Source of the DNA: Adenophora triphylla var. japonica
Taxonomy: Eukaryota > Streptophyta > Magnoliopsida > Asterales > Campanulaceae
Length of the DNA stretch: 64,000 nucleotides
Assembly: GCA_022495995.1 (NCBI GenBank)
Contig: JAFEMH010000746.1
Location: forward strand, 496,001-560,000
Reading direction: 5' to 3'
The notes below the pieces were generated by a model. That model had not been told where the DNA came from, did not search any database, and saw nothing but the letters and a program-made list of their open reading frames with translations. This document shows, piece by piece, positions 24,032-35,810 of the stretch (position 1 is its first letter; each line of letters starts with the position of its first letter). The translations under genes were made by a program, and so were the position numbers.

Positions 24032-25740
24032 TGATGGATGTGATTTTACCCATCCAAAAGATATATTTCCTAGCTTATTTGATGCTCGAAACCTTGAGAA
24101 TTTAATGTATTTTCTAGTGTTTTGAAAGTACAGGGGTTGAAGTGCAATTATTGAGAAAATGGAGGATTGGAGCGTACTTTGGAAGCTTTTGGATCAAATT
24201 GCAATTTTGGAAAATTTGGGACAAAACGGAAATTTGGAAGTTCAAGGGACCAAAGTGGAAATATTGGAAATTCAGGGACTAAATTGGAAATATGGAATTT
24301 TTGGATGAAGTTGATATATAAAAATTCGTGGGATTAAATGAAAAATAAAATCCTAAAGAGCGAAGTGCAAAAGGAGTCATTATAGTGGCCAAAATGCGAC
24401 GGCAAAATTGTGGGACGAAACGAATATTAAAGTGTACAAAAATAATAAAGGCCATTGCATCAAGGTGGTGGTAATGGCCGAGCAATTCAAAGGCCAAGGC
24501 TTGAGATTTGGGGCCAAGGAAAGGGCCTAGACAAGGCTGCTGCAATTTGGGCCAAGGAAGAGGAAATGGGCCATTCAGGCAGGTGCACGCCCGGGTCCAT
24601 TGGGCGCACGCCCGGAAGTATCCAGATTGAGTACAGGCGTACACCCGGTCTCAGTGGACGCGCGCCCGGTATGTACGGACAGATGCAGCCAGTTTCCTTA
24701 TTTTGAAAGGATTCTAAAGATTTTCCACAGATTTGCACAGAATCAGCCACGGATTTCGGGAGATTTTCTATTTTGACTAGGATTTTGACCCTAATTTGTT
24801 TCCAAAAAGGATTTCCACCTCCCTCCTCCTATATAAACAACCCTAGACTAGTTTTGTATCATCTTTTATCTTTTATCTTTTATTTTTTTATTTTCTTTGG
24901 GATCTTTGGATCTTTTATTCTTTTATTTTCTCTCTCTATTTTTAGTTTAGATTTTATTTATTTTTGAAGATGAAAGAACAAGGTTTTGATTTGTTTATTC
25001 TAATGGCCATTCAAGGCTAATTTATTTTATTCATGGATTGAGGTGAGTAACAATTTGATCTTTATGCTAAGATTTTAATTCTTTCTATTTCTTTTTCGTT
25101 CTTGTTCTTCTCAACGGTTTTAATTTTGTTCTTGAGATCAATTGTATTGACCTAGCGGAATATACTTTTGATATCTTGAATTTATTTGGATACAAACCAT
25201 TGTACTAGCGTGGATGATTTGTAATTTGACCATTGTTGAGAAGAATAGATTCAATTGAGGACCTACCGGAAATCAAACGAATCTAGGTTCCATTGTTCTT
25301 AAGTTTTTAATTGAAATTCTTGAATGTTTATATTGACCTACCGGAATATATAAACAAGATAGAATTAGGAGGGTTTTAATGTTCTTATTGACCTACCGGA
25401 ATATATGAACATCTTAATCCTATAATTTTGTGAACGAACCCAAGAATGAGATTGAATCCTTTTCACATGAAATAAAAAGCATAAAGTGATAATTGTTATG
25501 ATCCCCAATCCATGAATCCCTTGTCTCTTGATATCTTTAATTTATTTATTTTGCTTTCTTAGTTTTAATAATAAAATCAAAATCAAACCCCCCTTTTTCC
25601 TTTGTTTCTTTTTACACTAATTAAATCAACTTGTTAATTCACACGAGTCTCTGTGGTTCGACCCTTACTTTTGTACGTTGCTACTTCGGTGACTTGTACA
25701 CTTGCAAGGTTTTTATTACACAGTGGAATTTTATCCATCA
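24032..25740 (+). repeat. 5' LTR of the Athila-like element
   Basis: 1709 bp with TG...CA ends. TATA box CTATATAAAC near 24830. Four copies of a GACCTACCGGAATATA-like word lie between 25150 and 25400. The GC-rich patch at about 24580-24690 contains repeated CGCACGCCCGG words. Confidence 0.92.
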
Positions 25741-25801
25741 AGTTTTTGGCGCCGTTGCCGGGGACTTGTTGTGATTTTTAACAAGTTTATTTAATCGGTG
25801 C

Positions 25802-26875
25802 ATGTTTGGTCGCCGGTCATTGGATCCTAACTTGGTTCCTTTGAACGACGAGATAGACAAAGTTGAGAGAGGCATTCCCTCTACTCAAGTGTTTGAAACT
25901 GATTCTGAAACTTCTGTCACCGAGACAGAGGTAACTTTGAGTGAATTAGAAACTTCTTCCACCGAGGGAGAGGAATTTGTATTTGATATGGCTTTGCAAG
26001 CACCTACTATGGATGCCTTCTCTAGGCCGCGGGTGGACACGTCTGTGTCATGCATTGTGTTGACTGGTGCAACAAAAAGTTACGAGGTAAAAGGCCATCT
26101 GTTTAACATGATCCCTCAATTTCATGGCCTCACCTCTGAAGATTCTTTGAATTTCTTGAGGGAATATATGATGATTGTGTCGAGTTTTCCATTGAGAGAG
26201 GGTGTGACTGATGAGCACTTAAGATTGAAATGTTTTCCCTTTGCTTTGAGGGATAATGCTAAGAAGTGGCTCATGTTGCTCCCACCTAGGAGCATTAATA
26301 CTTGGGATGAATTACATGATATATTTTTGAGAAAATACTTCCCACATGCTACGTTAGCCACTTTTAGACAGAAAATTATAGGGTTCACACAGGACTCTTT
26401 TGAAGCATTTCATGAAGCATGGGACAGATTTAAGATGCTTTTGGTGCAATGTCCCCACCATAATTTTCCTTTGCCTTTATTGCATCAAACTTTCTATGGG
26501 GGGTTGACACAAGCCGATCAGGCTATGGTTGATAACGCAGCCGGAGGCTCTTTAGGAGCCAAAACTGCGGATGAGACCCAAGACCTTTTTGAAAGACTGG
26601 CATCTAATTATCAACAGAAGGGGTCAAGGGGTAAAACAAATAGTGTGAATGGAATAGGGATGAGTGATGAGATCATAAAACAATTTGCACTTCTTAATCA
26701 AAAATTTGATAAGTTGGTCATGAGTAGTACTTCCAATTCTGCATCCAATGTGTCATCTGTTGGTAATGTAATGCATGATAATTGTGTAACTTGTGGTTCT
26801 AACACTCACTCTTATGAAGTTTGCCCCACCACTAGTCCCCATTTATATAATCATGAGCAGGTACAGGCAATGTAA
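25802..26875 (+). CDS. gag: Athila-type gag protein
   Basis: A 357-aa open frame starts 60 bp after the primer-binding site. After an acidic, Ser/Thr-rich N-terminus (1-60), residues about 95-270 form the Gypsy retrotransposon gag domain, with SEDSLNFLREY, RLKCFPFALRD, AKKWLMLLPP and LRKYFPHA visible. A zinc knuckle of C-x2-C-x4-H-x4-C form lies at about 328-341 (CVTCGSNTHSYEVC). Gag would form particles that package the element RNA. The frame ends soon after the knuckle; downstream coding continues in other frames, so a gag-pol fusion is not made from this copy without frame change. The intact gag contrasts with the absent polymerase. Confidence 0.88.
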   Translation: MFGRRSLDPNLVPLNDEIDKVERGIPSTQVFETDSETSVTETEVTLSELETSSTEGEEFVFDMALQAPTMDAFSRPRVDTSVSCIVLTGATKSYEVKGHLFNMIPQFHGLTSEDSLNFLREYMMIVSSFPLREGVTDEHLRLKCFPFALRDNAKKWLMLLPPRSINTWDELHDIFLRKYFPHATLATFRQKIIGFTQDSFEAFHEAWDRFKMLLVQCPHHNFPLPLLHQTFYGGLTQADQAMVDNAAGGSLGAKTADETQDLFERLASNYQQKGSRGKTNSVNGIGMSDEIIKQFALLNQKFDKLVMSSTSNSASNVSSVGNVMHDNCVTCGSNTHSYEVCPTTSPHLYNHEQVQAM

Positions 26876-27410
26876 GCATATATGCAGAAGTGTCCCGCAG
26901 AACAACCCATTTTCACGAGACATACAATCCGGGGGTGGGGAAAGCACCCTAATTTTTCTTGGGGAGGAAATCAACAATGAGAATAAAACTCTCCACCCCA
27001 ACAACCACCTCGGGGCCCTTTGAGAGGAACAGAGAGCCTTGGGAAGAGCCCATGATGCGATTAAAGATGGAGCAACAACGATACAAGATGGAACAACAAC
27101 AAGCCTTCGTAAATCATGAGGGCCGCCATGCGTAAGGTTCTGAGACCCAAATTGGACAATTGGTGGAAGCGGTACAAGGCCAAAGACAAGAAAATTTTCA
27201 AAACCCACCAGAGCAAGCCAAGTCTATTGTGACTATTTGGGATGAAAGTGAAGAGATTGAGGAGGTATTTCTCTCTTCTCTCTGTGATGTTGATAATGAT
27301 AATTATGCTTGTGAGGAAGAGAGAAGTGTGGGGGTCATTCATGATGTCTTTTACGCTAGTAATCGTGAATCCACTTGTCTTGATGTTGAAAAAACCATAC
27401 CTACGGAGGT

Positions 27411-28400
27411 GTGGAGTTTGAAAAGATTAAACATGTTCAAAAAGACCCAGGGTGTTTCACTATCCCAATTTCTTTAGGGGGTCAAGATTTTAAAGGTTTG
27501 TTGGATCTTGGGGCAAGTGTTAATGTGATGCCCTTTCATGTTTTTAGAAGTTTGGGGGTATGTGAGTTGAAATCACCCATGAGAGACTTGCAATTGGCGG
27601 ATCTCTCAATCAAAAGACCTTTAGGGGTTATTGAAGGGGTGTTGGTTAAAATCGATAAAATCATTATCCCTATTGACTTTTATGTGATGTGTATGGAGGG
27701 GTCAAGTGAGGAACAACTGAAAACTCCCATTCTGCTTGGGAGGCCATTTATGTTTGACACTAAGGCCACCATTGATGTGTGTCAAGGGGTTGTGTCCTTG
27801 AGAGGTATGGGGGAGGAATGTAAATTTTGTATGTTTAAAAATGATAAGAAACCCTCCCCCACAGATGGTTTTGTAGGAGCCATAACCGATTTTACAATTG
27901 TCAAATATGATGTGAATGGATGTGAGAAAAGTGGGGATAATGCGGACGTATGCCCCTTGGCTAGTAACATTAAAGCCGACCAATACTCTAGGAGTAACGG
28001 GTCGTATCACTCCCCACACGACTCCCATAAAGAGTCGATTTCATCACATCTACCACAAGGGCATTCAAAACTTAAAGTTAGAGAGGAGAGTTATTTTCCT
28101 GATTTATCTGAGACTATTTTTGCTAATATTTTTGTTCAAGATAACCTCTTTGATCTTGTTGAGGAAGATGTTCCGCAGGTGAAGGAACAAACTAAGTTTG
28201 GGGGCAAGAGCCCCAACAAAAAGAAAAGAAAAAGGGTGAAGCATAAAACACCCAAAGTTCCGTGGGCTCCACCTGAATTAATTAAGAAAGGGACCTACGC
28301 ATGGAAGGAAGTGGGCGTTTGTGCCCGAGAAAATCAAAGGTGGTCAAAGGGCCGAAAAGCAAAGGCCAAATCCATTGAGGCCAATCTCAACCCCAAGTAA
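27411..28400 (+). CDS. Athila aspartic protease region
   Basis: An open frame of 329 aa, probably the remains of a longer gag-pol frame. Residues about 15-140 match a retroviral-type aspartic protease: GCFTIPISLGG, the active-site DLGASVNVMP (family usually D-[ST]-G; Athila members often have DLGA), and the flap/second motif LLGRPFM. It would process the polyprotein. The C-terminal 60 residues are basic (KKKRKRVKHK) and end before any reverse transcriptase motif. The region upstream (26876-27410) has related coding sequence in shifted frames, so the true start is uncertain. Confidence 0.75.
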   Translation: MEFEKIKHVQKDPGCFTIPISLGGQDFKGLLDLGASVNVMPFHVFRSLGVCELKSPMRDLQLADLSIKRPLGVIEGVLVKIDKIIIPIDFYVMCMEGSSEEQLKTPILLGRPFMFDTKATIDVCQGVVSLRGMGEECKFCMFKNDKKPSPTDGFVGAITDFTIVKYDVNGCEKSGDNADVCPLASNIKADQYSRSNGSYHSPHDSHKESISSHLPQGHSKLKVREESYFPDLSETIFANIFVQDNLFDLVEEDVPQVKEQTKFGGKSPNKKKRKRVKHKTPKVPWAPPELIKKGTYAWKEVGVCARENQRWSKGRKAKAKSIEANLNPK

Positions 28401-30028
28401 GTGGGGCAACGGTCGGGCTAACGGCCTTAACCAAATGCGCTAATTGGGAGGCAACCCAAGTAGGTACATTTTATTTGCTTTATTTATTTGTTTTGTTGTG
28501 TCATATTGTCCTTTGAACCCAAGGCATGTTTTTGTTCTCTTTGCTATGAGGACATAGCATGTTTTTGAGTTTGGGGGTAGATATCTCTCCGAGTTTGTGG
28601 GTTTATAGGGGAGTGTATATAGTGTCACCCTCCAAAAAAATAGAAAAATTTAAAATTTTTGTTCTCATTATATGTTTGGAAGTTGGCCAACGTCCGTGAT
28701 GATTTGAGAGAGTTTTTGATTGAGTTTTGCTAGTTTGTGCCAATTTGAATATGTTAATTAGAATTGCATTAATACATGTAAAATACAATTGCACCACCAT
28801 TCACTTTCATCATTTTTCTTGATCATTGTTACCAATTTAGGAGATCTTTATAGGATCACTTTGACATTCTTGGGGTCCCTAGAACATGTTTGCATGACTG
28901 TCAATAACACATCAATTAGGCTATTCGGGAAGTGATATGTGGCTATTTCTTTGAACCCTATTTGTGAGCCTTTAACTTTCTCGTCACTTATACAAAAATT
29001 TTCCGCTAGAACCCCTTTTGAGCTTGAAAAAGAATGGAATCTCTCACAAGGTGGGAGGTTATTTTAGACCACCATTCGCCTTCTTTTGTACCCTCATTAT
29101 CCTACCCTTTTAACCTATACACTATTTTTCTCACCTTTTCAAGAAAGTGAAACTAGGGAATGAATGGAAATATTTGGGGGATGTTTTGGAAAAATCAAGG
29201 GTTGAGTGGAAAGTGGTCATGAAAAGAAGGAAAAGGGTTATGAATTGTTATGTAATGAAAAGAGGGGTTTGAGCAAAAAGTATTGAATGCACATTCTCCG
29301 TGATATATTTGTGCAAAGAAAAAAAAATGAAAGAAAAGAAAAGAAAAGAAAAAAAAAAGCCGAGCCCTCTCTAATGTTGAAGTGGAAAGCGATCAAAAAG
29401 AAAGAAAGGTGATCGAGTACAAGTTTGAAAGTGTACAAAATTAAAAGTTTGGGGGTTAAATCAATGGGTTGGCTTGGAGCGGAGTGATAATTTCAATGTG
29501 AGGATGTATGATGAAGACTTTCTAGTTTCACTTGCTTGACTTCGTATGTCCTTATCTTCAGTTGTAGCCGTGAACCTAGCCCGCGTTTATCGCGATACAT
29601 TACAAACCATAAAGCCATATTTGATCCCTAAAGAGTAGCCGGGTTGACAGTTTTGTTTAAATATGCATATGAGTGTCCCTTGTGCAGAAATTTCATCTTA
29701 GTATCATTGATTTAGAGCATGTGGTTAGTGACCCTATAAAATATCTTACTTTGGTGACAATGATCTCCCATATTTCATTCATCATTCAGGCCGAGGTGGA
29801 AAATTGTGGGTTAGATGCATTGATGTGATTGTAATTGCATATTCTTATTGGCACTTGTTTAGCATATATGTAAGTGAGAATCTGAGACTTATTTGACCGA
29901 CAACCTTGTATGTAGTGAGAACATATCAAAAATATTTTCTGTTGATTGTTTTTATTTGTTAGGTTAGTTTTATTTTGTTTTAATTTTGTTTTACTCGAGG
30001 ACGAGCAAAAGATAAGTTTGGGGGTATT
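28401..30028 (+). other. Non-coding 3' interior of the Athila-like element
   Basis: 1.6 kb without a plausible gene. Purine tracts resembling the element polypurine tract (GTTTGGGGGTA-like) occur near 28569, 29447 and 30016. An (A)n/GAAAA-rich stretch lies at 29320-29360. This is where pol would be expected in a complete relative. Confidence 0.6.
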
Positions 30029-31736
30029 TGATGGATGTGATTTTACCCATCCAAAAGATATATTTCCTAGCTTATTTGGTGCTCGAAACCTTGAGAATTT
30101 AATGTATTTTCTAGTGTTTTGAAAGTACAGGGGTTGAAGTGCAATTATTGAGAAAATGGAGGATTGGAGCGTACTTTGAAAGCTTTTGGATCAAATTGCA
30201 ATTTTGGAAAATTTGGGACAAAACGGAAATTTGGAAGTTCAAGGGACCAAAGTGGAAATATTGGAAATTCAGGGACTAAATTTGAAATATGGAATTTTTG
30301 GATGAAGTTGTTATATAAAAATTCGTGGGATTAAATGAAAAATAAAATCCTAAAGAGCGAAGTGCAAAAGGAGTCATTATAGTGGCCAAAATGCGACGAC
30401 AAAATTGTGGGACGAAACGAATATTAAAGTGTACAAAAATAATAAAGGCCATTGCATCAAGGTGGTCGGCCACTGCAGGGTAATGGCCGAGCAATTCAAA
30501 GGCCAAGGCTTGAGATTTGGGGCCAAGGAAAGGGCCTAGACAAGGCTCCTGCAATTTGGGCCAAGGAAGAGGAAATGGGCCATTCAGGGCGCACGCCGGG
30601 TCCCGGGGCGCACGCCCGAAGTATCCAGATTGAGTACGCGTACACCCGGTCTCGGTGGACGCGCGCCCTGATGTACGGACGATGCAGGCTTCCTTATTTT
30701 GAAAGGATTCTAAAGATTTTCCACAGATTTGCACAGAATCAGCCACGGATTTCGGGAGATTTTCTATTTTGACTAGGATTTTGACCCTAATTTGTTTCCA
30801 AAAAGGATTTCCACCTCCCTCCTCCTATATAAACAACCCTAGACTAGTTTTGTATCATCTTTTATTTTTTATCTTTTATTTTTTTATTTTCTTTGGGATC
30901 TTTGGATCTTTTATTCTTTTATTTTCTCTCTCTATTTTTAGTTTAGGTTTTATTTATTTTTGAAGATGAAAGAATAAGGTTTTGATTTGTTTATTCTAAT
31001 GGCCATTCAAGGCTAATTTATTTTATTCATGGATTGAGGTGAGTAACAATTTGATCTTTATGCTAAGATTTTAATTCTTTCTATTTCTTTTTCGTTCTTG
31101 TTCTTCTCAACGGTTTTAATTTTGTTCTTGAGATCAATTGTATTGACCTAGCGGAATATACTTTTGATATCTTGAATTTATTTGGATACAAACCATTGCA
31201 CTAGCGTGGATGATTTGTAATTTGACCATTGTCGAGAAGAATAGATTCAATTGAGGACCTACCGGAAATCAAACGAATCTAGGTTCCATTGTTCTTAAGT
31301 TTTTAATTGAAATTCTTGAATGTTTATATTGACCTACCGGAATATATAAACAAGATAGAATTAGGAGGGTTTTAATGTTCTTATTGACCTACCGGAATAT
31401 ATGAACATCTTAATCCTATAATTTTGTGAACGAACCCAAGAATGAGATTGAATCCTTTTCACATGAAATAAAAAGCATAAAGTGATAATTGTTATGATCC
31501 CCAATCCATGAATCCCTTGTCTCTTGATATCTTTAATTTATTTATTTTGCTTTCTTAGTTTTAATAATAAAATCAAAATCAAACCCCCATTTTTCCTTTG
31601 TTTCTTTTTACACTAATTAAATCAACTTGTTAATTCACACGAGTCTCTGTGGTTCGACCCTTACTTTTGTACGTTGCTACTTCGGTGACTTGTACACTTG
31701 CAAGGTTTTTATTACACAGTGGAATTTTCTCCATCA
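30029..31736 (+). repeat. 3' LTR of the Athila-like element
   Basis: 1708 bp, nearly identical to the left LTR except for a cluster of small indels at about 30590-30695 in the GC-rich CGCACGCCCGG patch and one near 30467-30482. TATA box near 30826. Confidence 0.92.
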
Positions 31737-32113
31737 ACTATTTCTTCCACTCATTTTCTTTCCTACATTATTTTAATACTCACAACACCATTATAATTTA
31801 CTATTTTCTTCACTTATTCTTTCTCCTATTTTCAAATTATACTCACAATATTTTTTCTTTTCACCCATTTTCTTAATTTGCGTAAAAAGCCAAAAATGGG
31901 AAGCTTATGTTATGTTGAGACGGAGGGAGTATTTGATTAGGTGACAGAAAAGCAGCAAATAGACAATCAAAGTTTTAAGGGTAATTTGTCCAAACCATGG
32001 GCAACAAACTTAACCTGTATTTATATGTTTCCACCAGTACTGCTACAGTAGTAGCATTAATCTGCTCGGTTTTCAAGGTGAGCATAGGTTTTCGAAGAGG
32101 GTTTTAACACTTC

Positions 32114-32672
32114 TGTCACACCTCAAATCGGACACATACAGTAATTAAGATAAAATTGTTATGACCAATCTAATATTCTATAATAGAAATATTAATAATA
32201 GTAATTATAATAATATTTAAATCAAAATCAGATTATAAAATAAATATAAACCTGAAAACGCTACAAATTCTTCAAAGTGAGATCTGCTTGACAGTGTCTT
32301 AAGTCAGAAATTCGTCCCGACTTCTGCTGCAGTTTAGAACGTCTGGCTTGAGGATAAAACACTTTGAAACAAGTTCTTGCAGAAGAACTTGTCCCTCACG
32401 AATGTATGAAAATGCTTTCTTTAGAGAGAGAAGGGAGGAAGGAAGAAGATGAATTTTTCTGTCTTTGTATACAATCACGGTCTTGTTTATATAGGACAAT
32501 CTTTTTCAATCTGGCCAATCACAACCTTTCAATTTTAATTTTGAAAAGTTACAACCTTTCAGACATAACTTATAAATGTCTAAACAGATTTTCTGGTTAT
32601 TATCCAGAACTAGAAAATAATTTTTTTAAATAATATTAAAATTTTTAATATTTATTTGCAAAAATTAAATCA
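32114..32672 (-). mobile_element. Probable solo LTR, minus orientation
   Basis: Read on the minus strand it begins TGATTTAATTTTTGC and ends GGTGTGACA. CTTC flanks it on both sides (32110-32113 and 32673-32676). On the same strand TATATAAACAAG near 32490 is followed by a CT-rich leader-like stretch, as in an LTR promoter. No partner LTR or interior is present. The short 4-bp duplication leaves some doubt. Confidence 0.45.
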
Positions 32673-33214
32673 CTTCAGTAACCCATTTGATTGCCAATAT
32701 TCGAGCTTTATGTTTACAAAAATCTGTGTCATGGGGCTATGCCCGATGACTTTTGTCCGTTTCGAAAAGAGTTTCGATTTGATATGCGGTGCGTTTCGTG
32801 GTTCATTCGGAATAAAAAGTTATGCTCATTTTAGCGCACACACATAAATTTCACTAAAAGCTCTATTTTTTCAATAGACATCTTTAACTTTCATCTTTTA
32901 CCACACAAGTCCATATAAGTTCCAACAAAAATAAGGTAGAAGAAAGAAGTTGTGGGTATAAAAATTAAATTAGGAGAGAGAATAAGTAGGAGGAAAGTAA
33001 GTTGATTGATGTTGTGAGTATAAAAGTAAAGTATTTAAGAGAATGAATTGAAGGAATAATGAAGATTTTTTTGCCATTTTGAATAGTTTGGTTTGAGTTG
33101 AGACGAACCAAAAATAAAATATTAAATTTATTTTTCGACTAAAAACAATTTAAAATTCGTTTGATCATTTATTTTAAAATAGAATAGATGAATTGTTTTT
33201 TAATTACTTTTATA
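32673..33214. other. AT-rich spacer with degenerate MITE sequence
   Basis: No gene is seen. Words such as AGGAGAGAGAATAAGTAGG at 32970-33060 are the reverse of the local Stowaway interior, so an old decayed copy is likely. Confidence 0.4.
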
Positions 33215-33405
33215 CTTTCTCTGTCCCATATAAGATTTCACTTTTACCATTTTGGACGTCAAATGGTAAAGAGTCTTTACTATTTTTTCTACCCATTATC
33301 TCTCTTACTTTACTCTTATACTCACAACACTAATTAACCTGCTATTTCCTACCCCACATTCTCTCTCCCACCTCATTTCCATACTCATAACACTTATACC
33401 ATTTA
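33215..33405. mobile_element. Stowaway MITE, truncated right side
   Basis: Starts CTTTCTCTGTCCCATA after TA and has the family interior (ACCATTTTGGACGTC, CTACCCATTATCTCTC). It stops where the next Stowaway begins, with no right terminus. Confidence 0.65.
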
Positions 33406-33669
33406 CTCCATCCGTCCCATTCGAAAATGCACAAAATGAGTCTTGCACGAAAATTAAGAAAAGTGTATAGTGGGGTAAGTGTTGTGAGTATGAAAAGTGA
33501 GGCATGAGAGAGAATGTGGGGGTAGAGAATAGTAAGTAAATAGTTATTGTGAGTATGACAAGTGGATTTCATGAATAAAGAAGTATTAAAAACTTTTCAT
33601 TTTGAGAGTGTCTTTTTAAATGAGACACCAAAAAAAAAATTTTGTGCCTTTTCGAGTAAGATGGAGGAA
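33406..33669. mobile_element. Stowaway MITE
   Basis: Begins CTCCATCCGTCCCATTCG after TA. The inverse end TTCGAGTAAGATGGAGG is slightly worn. The interior has AAATTAAGAAAAGTG and TTGTGAGTATGA words of the local family. Confidence 0.75.
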
Positions 33670-33678
33670 TATCAACTA

Positions 33679-33919
33679 CTCCCTCCGTCTCATGATAATT
33701 TGCAAAAGTATCCCTTTTGGACGTCTCACAATAATCTGCACTTTTTCAAAATGGAAATGGGATCCACTTCTCTCTACTCACAATACTTTTCAAATTTGAT
33801 ATTCTCTCCACTCATTCTCTTTCCTATTTTACTTTTACATTCAACACATCACTTTTATCACTTTTTACCTTAATTTTTACATCGACATAAAAAGTACATA
33901 CATTTGTGGGAGGAGGGAG
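33679..33919. mobile_element. Stowaway MITE
   Basis: CTCCCTCCGTCTCATGAT at the left, TGGGAGGAGGGAG at the right, TA on both sides, family interior present. Confidence 0.82.
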
Positions 33920-34197
33920 TATACTCTTAAAATCCAATCTTGTATTTAAAATGTGAAAAAGTAAGAAGAGAAGCCCCATATCCCAAGGCTTTAAGTAAAT
34001 TAAAAAGATGTCCTTTTTCACAATCTTCCAAAAAGAATCAAATGAAAGAAAGGGGTTTGGAGGGTTATTATATTACCATGCTCTTTGCTTAATGCTTCCA
34101 CCAATTAAAAGCCAAACGCTTTTTTTACGAGTACCAAATGGTAGGCCACATTCATCAAATCTTTCTTTTTCCCTTTTGGACACTCAATCATAGTTTA

Positions 34198-34627
34198 GGT
34201 CTCGTTTGTTCAGGGAAAAATATTTTTTGACAAATGTTTTTCCCATTTTTTGGTGTTTATCACTCTTTGAAAATGTTTTTTCCATTTTTTGATGTTTGGT
34301 AAACATTGAAAAATGAAGTCAACGAAAAACATTTTCCGGGTTAATGGAAAATGAGCTTAATTTTTAAGAAAAATGACTTTCTTACTTCTACCTAAGGACG
34401 TTGTTTTTCGGAAAACATTTTCCTCATTTTTCTTTGTTTGTATTGATTTTACCTTTAGTAAGTTACTTTAATGAAACTACCAAACATCGGAAAATGTTTT
34501 TCGAAAAATATTTTCTTAAGGTTCACCAAACATCGAAAAATGTTTTTCGAAAAACATTTTCATTTTCCGAAAAATATTTTCAAAAAAAATATTTTTCGGG
34601 GATTATTTTTCGTGAAACAAACGGAGC
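34198..34627. mobile_element. hAT-like MITE rich in GGAAAAT/ATTTTCC
   Basis: Ends GGTCTCGTTTGTTCAGGG and GTGAAACAAACGGAGC are imperfect inverted repeats. The interior is dense in TTTTTCGAAAAA-type palindromes. A truncated relative lies at 580-773. An 8-bp target duplication is not clear. Confidence 0.55.
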
Positions 34628-35016
34628 ATTATTGTTTTTTTTTAGGACCATTTCTTCCATCTACTTAAAGATACTTTTACCCTCCTAAAACAGCAATTAC
34701 TAATCATAATTAATGACTAAATTCTTCAATAATGTATCTTGCAAGTTCAACAACAAACAAAAAAAATAATGTTTAATTCTTTTGGGAATGTAATTTCAAA
34801 TAAACATAACATGTAAATTAACTATTTTGCCCCTCAAATGTGATGCTTGTGACATGTATTGGCATTTTCGCTAAATAAAGGGTTAAATTCAGCATCGTCT
34901 TTGTCTTAAATAAGTACTAATAGTTCGATTCAAAGTGGGTCAACTTGAGTGAGTGAGTTGATGATTTAATTGTCTAAAACTCTATTGATAAATTAATAAT
35001 TAAATTTTTTTGTTTT
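34628..35016. other. AT-rich spacer
   Basis: No gene, RNA or repeat family is recognised. Confidence 0.3.
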
Positions 35017-35021
35017 ATAAA

Positions 35022-35599
35022 TGTTGGAAAACAATGACCTATAATTGCTATGCGAAGATGAACACAAATACGAAATAGAAATATGAAAGCAATAACAAGC
35101 AAGGAACACAGAGATTTACGTGAAAAACCCCTCAAAACAAGAGGAGTAAAAAATCACGGGCGACGGAGAACAATCCACTATATCAATCAAGAGTACAAGG
35201 AGATGATCAAGGTGAAATACAATCACACAATCTCACAATCTCTCAATGGTGAATACCTAGCTTGTTTATATCTCTCTCTATCCAAGGCATGAAGGCGGAA
35301 TAATGACAAAAGGATCTATTTATATGTCTAGGGCAAAAATACAAGCTATGACCCAAACACCAAGCCCGGTCCGTCACAGAGCGACGCGAGACGCCCGCCT
35401 CGAAGCCCGGGCGCCGGCAGGATTTGGCCAACACCGTAGAAGCCCGTAATCCAATCGGGCCGGCCCATCCACCGTGCGGTCGACCGCACCGTACGGTGGC
35501 CCAAATCACGAGCCTCCGCGCGTCGACCACCCGCCTCAGACCAAGACCAGCCATCCGCCATCCTCCCTTTTGTCAACGAATATTGAGAGTCACCCAACA
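35022..35599 (-). mobile_element. Solo LTR, minus orientation, with ATAAA target duplication
   Basis: On the minus strand it runs from TGTTGGGTGACTCTCAA to TTGTTTTCCAACA, with ATAAA at 35017-35021 and 35600-35604. A TATA-like CATATAAATAGATC lies at about 35315-35330 on the minus strand. A GC-rich segment at 35370-35530 holds the palindrome GTGCGGTCGACCGCAC. A single LTR with intact duplication indicates recombination between the two LTRs of a former element. Long open frames within it are by-products of GC content. Confidence 0.85.
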
Positions 35600-35810
35600 A
35601 TAAACATATAAACAATAAAATAAAATGTAAATGTTAAAGAAATAATTAAATAATATAATTTTTTTTTGGACAAAATGAAGAAGTCAAGCAAAATATCAAA
35701 TATGATACCCTTCTTAACTTTTAATCAAAATTTGGTACTTATAATGTTTATAATTGTAGATATTAATTCCTTCTAAGGTATGCAATTCCAAGATTTAAAT
35801 GCAGCCATAG

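Larger units (their letters stand above)
24032..31736 (+). mobile_element. Athila-like Gypsy retrotransposon lacking reverse transcriptase and integrase
   Basis: LTRs at 24032-25740 and 30029-31736 start TGATGGATGTG and end TCCATCA. Target duplication ACTAT lies at 24027-24031 and 31737-31741. The primer-binding site TGGCGCCGTTGCCGGGG (25747-25763) is the tRNA-Asp type typical of Athila. A polypurine tract AGTTTGGGGGTA precedes the right LTR. The interior (4.3 kb) codes for gag and an aspartic protease in different frames. From 28401 to 30028 no reverse transcriptase, RNase H or integrase motif is seen, so the copy depends on a helper. Confidence 0.93.
23934..31929. mobile_element. Stowaway MITE split by an LTR retrotransposon
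   Basis: Left half 23934-24031 begins CTCCCTCCCTCCGTCCC after TA. Right half 31737-31929 ends GAGACGGAGGGAG before TA. Joining the halves at the 5-bp duplication ACTAT gives the ordinary interior of the local Stowaway family. The Athila-like element therefore landed in an existing MITE. Confidence 0.88.

Noticed and set aside
35243..35615. Long minus-strand frames rich in Arg, Gly and Trp
   Set aside because: They lie in the GC-rich part of a solo LTR and match no protein family.
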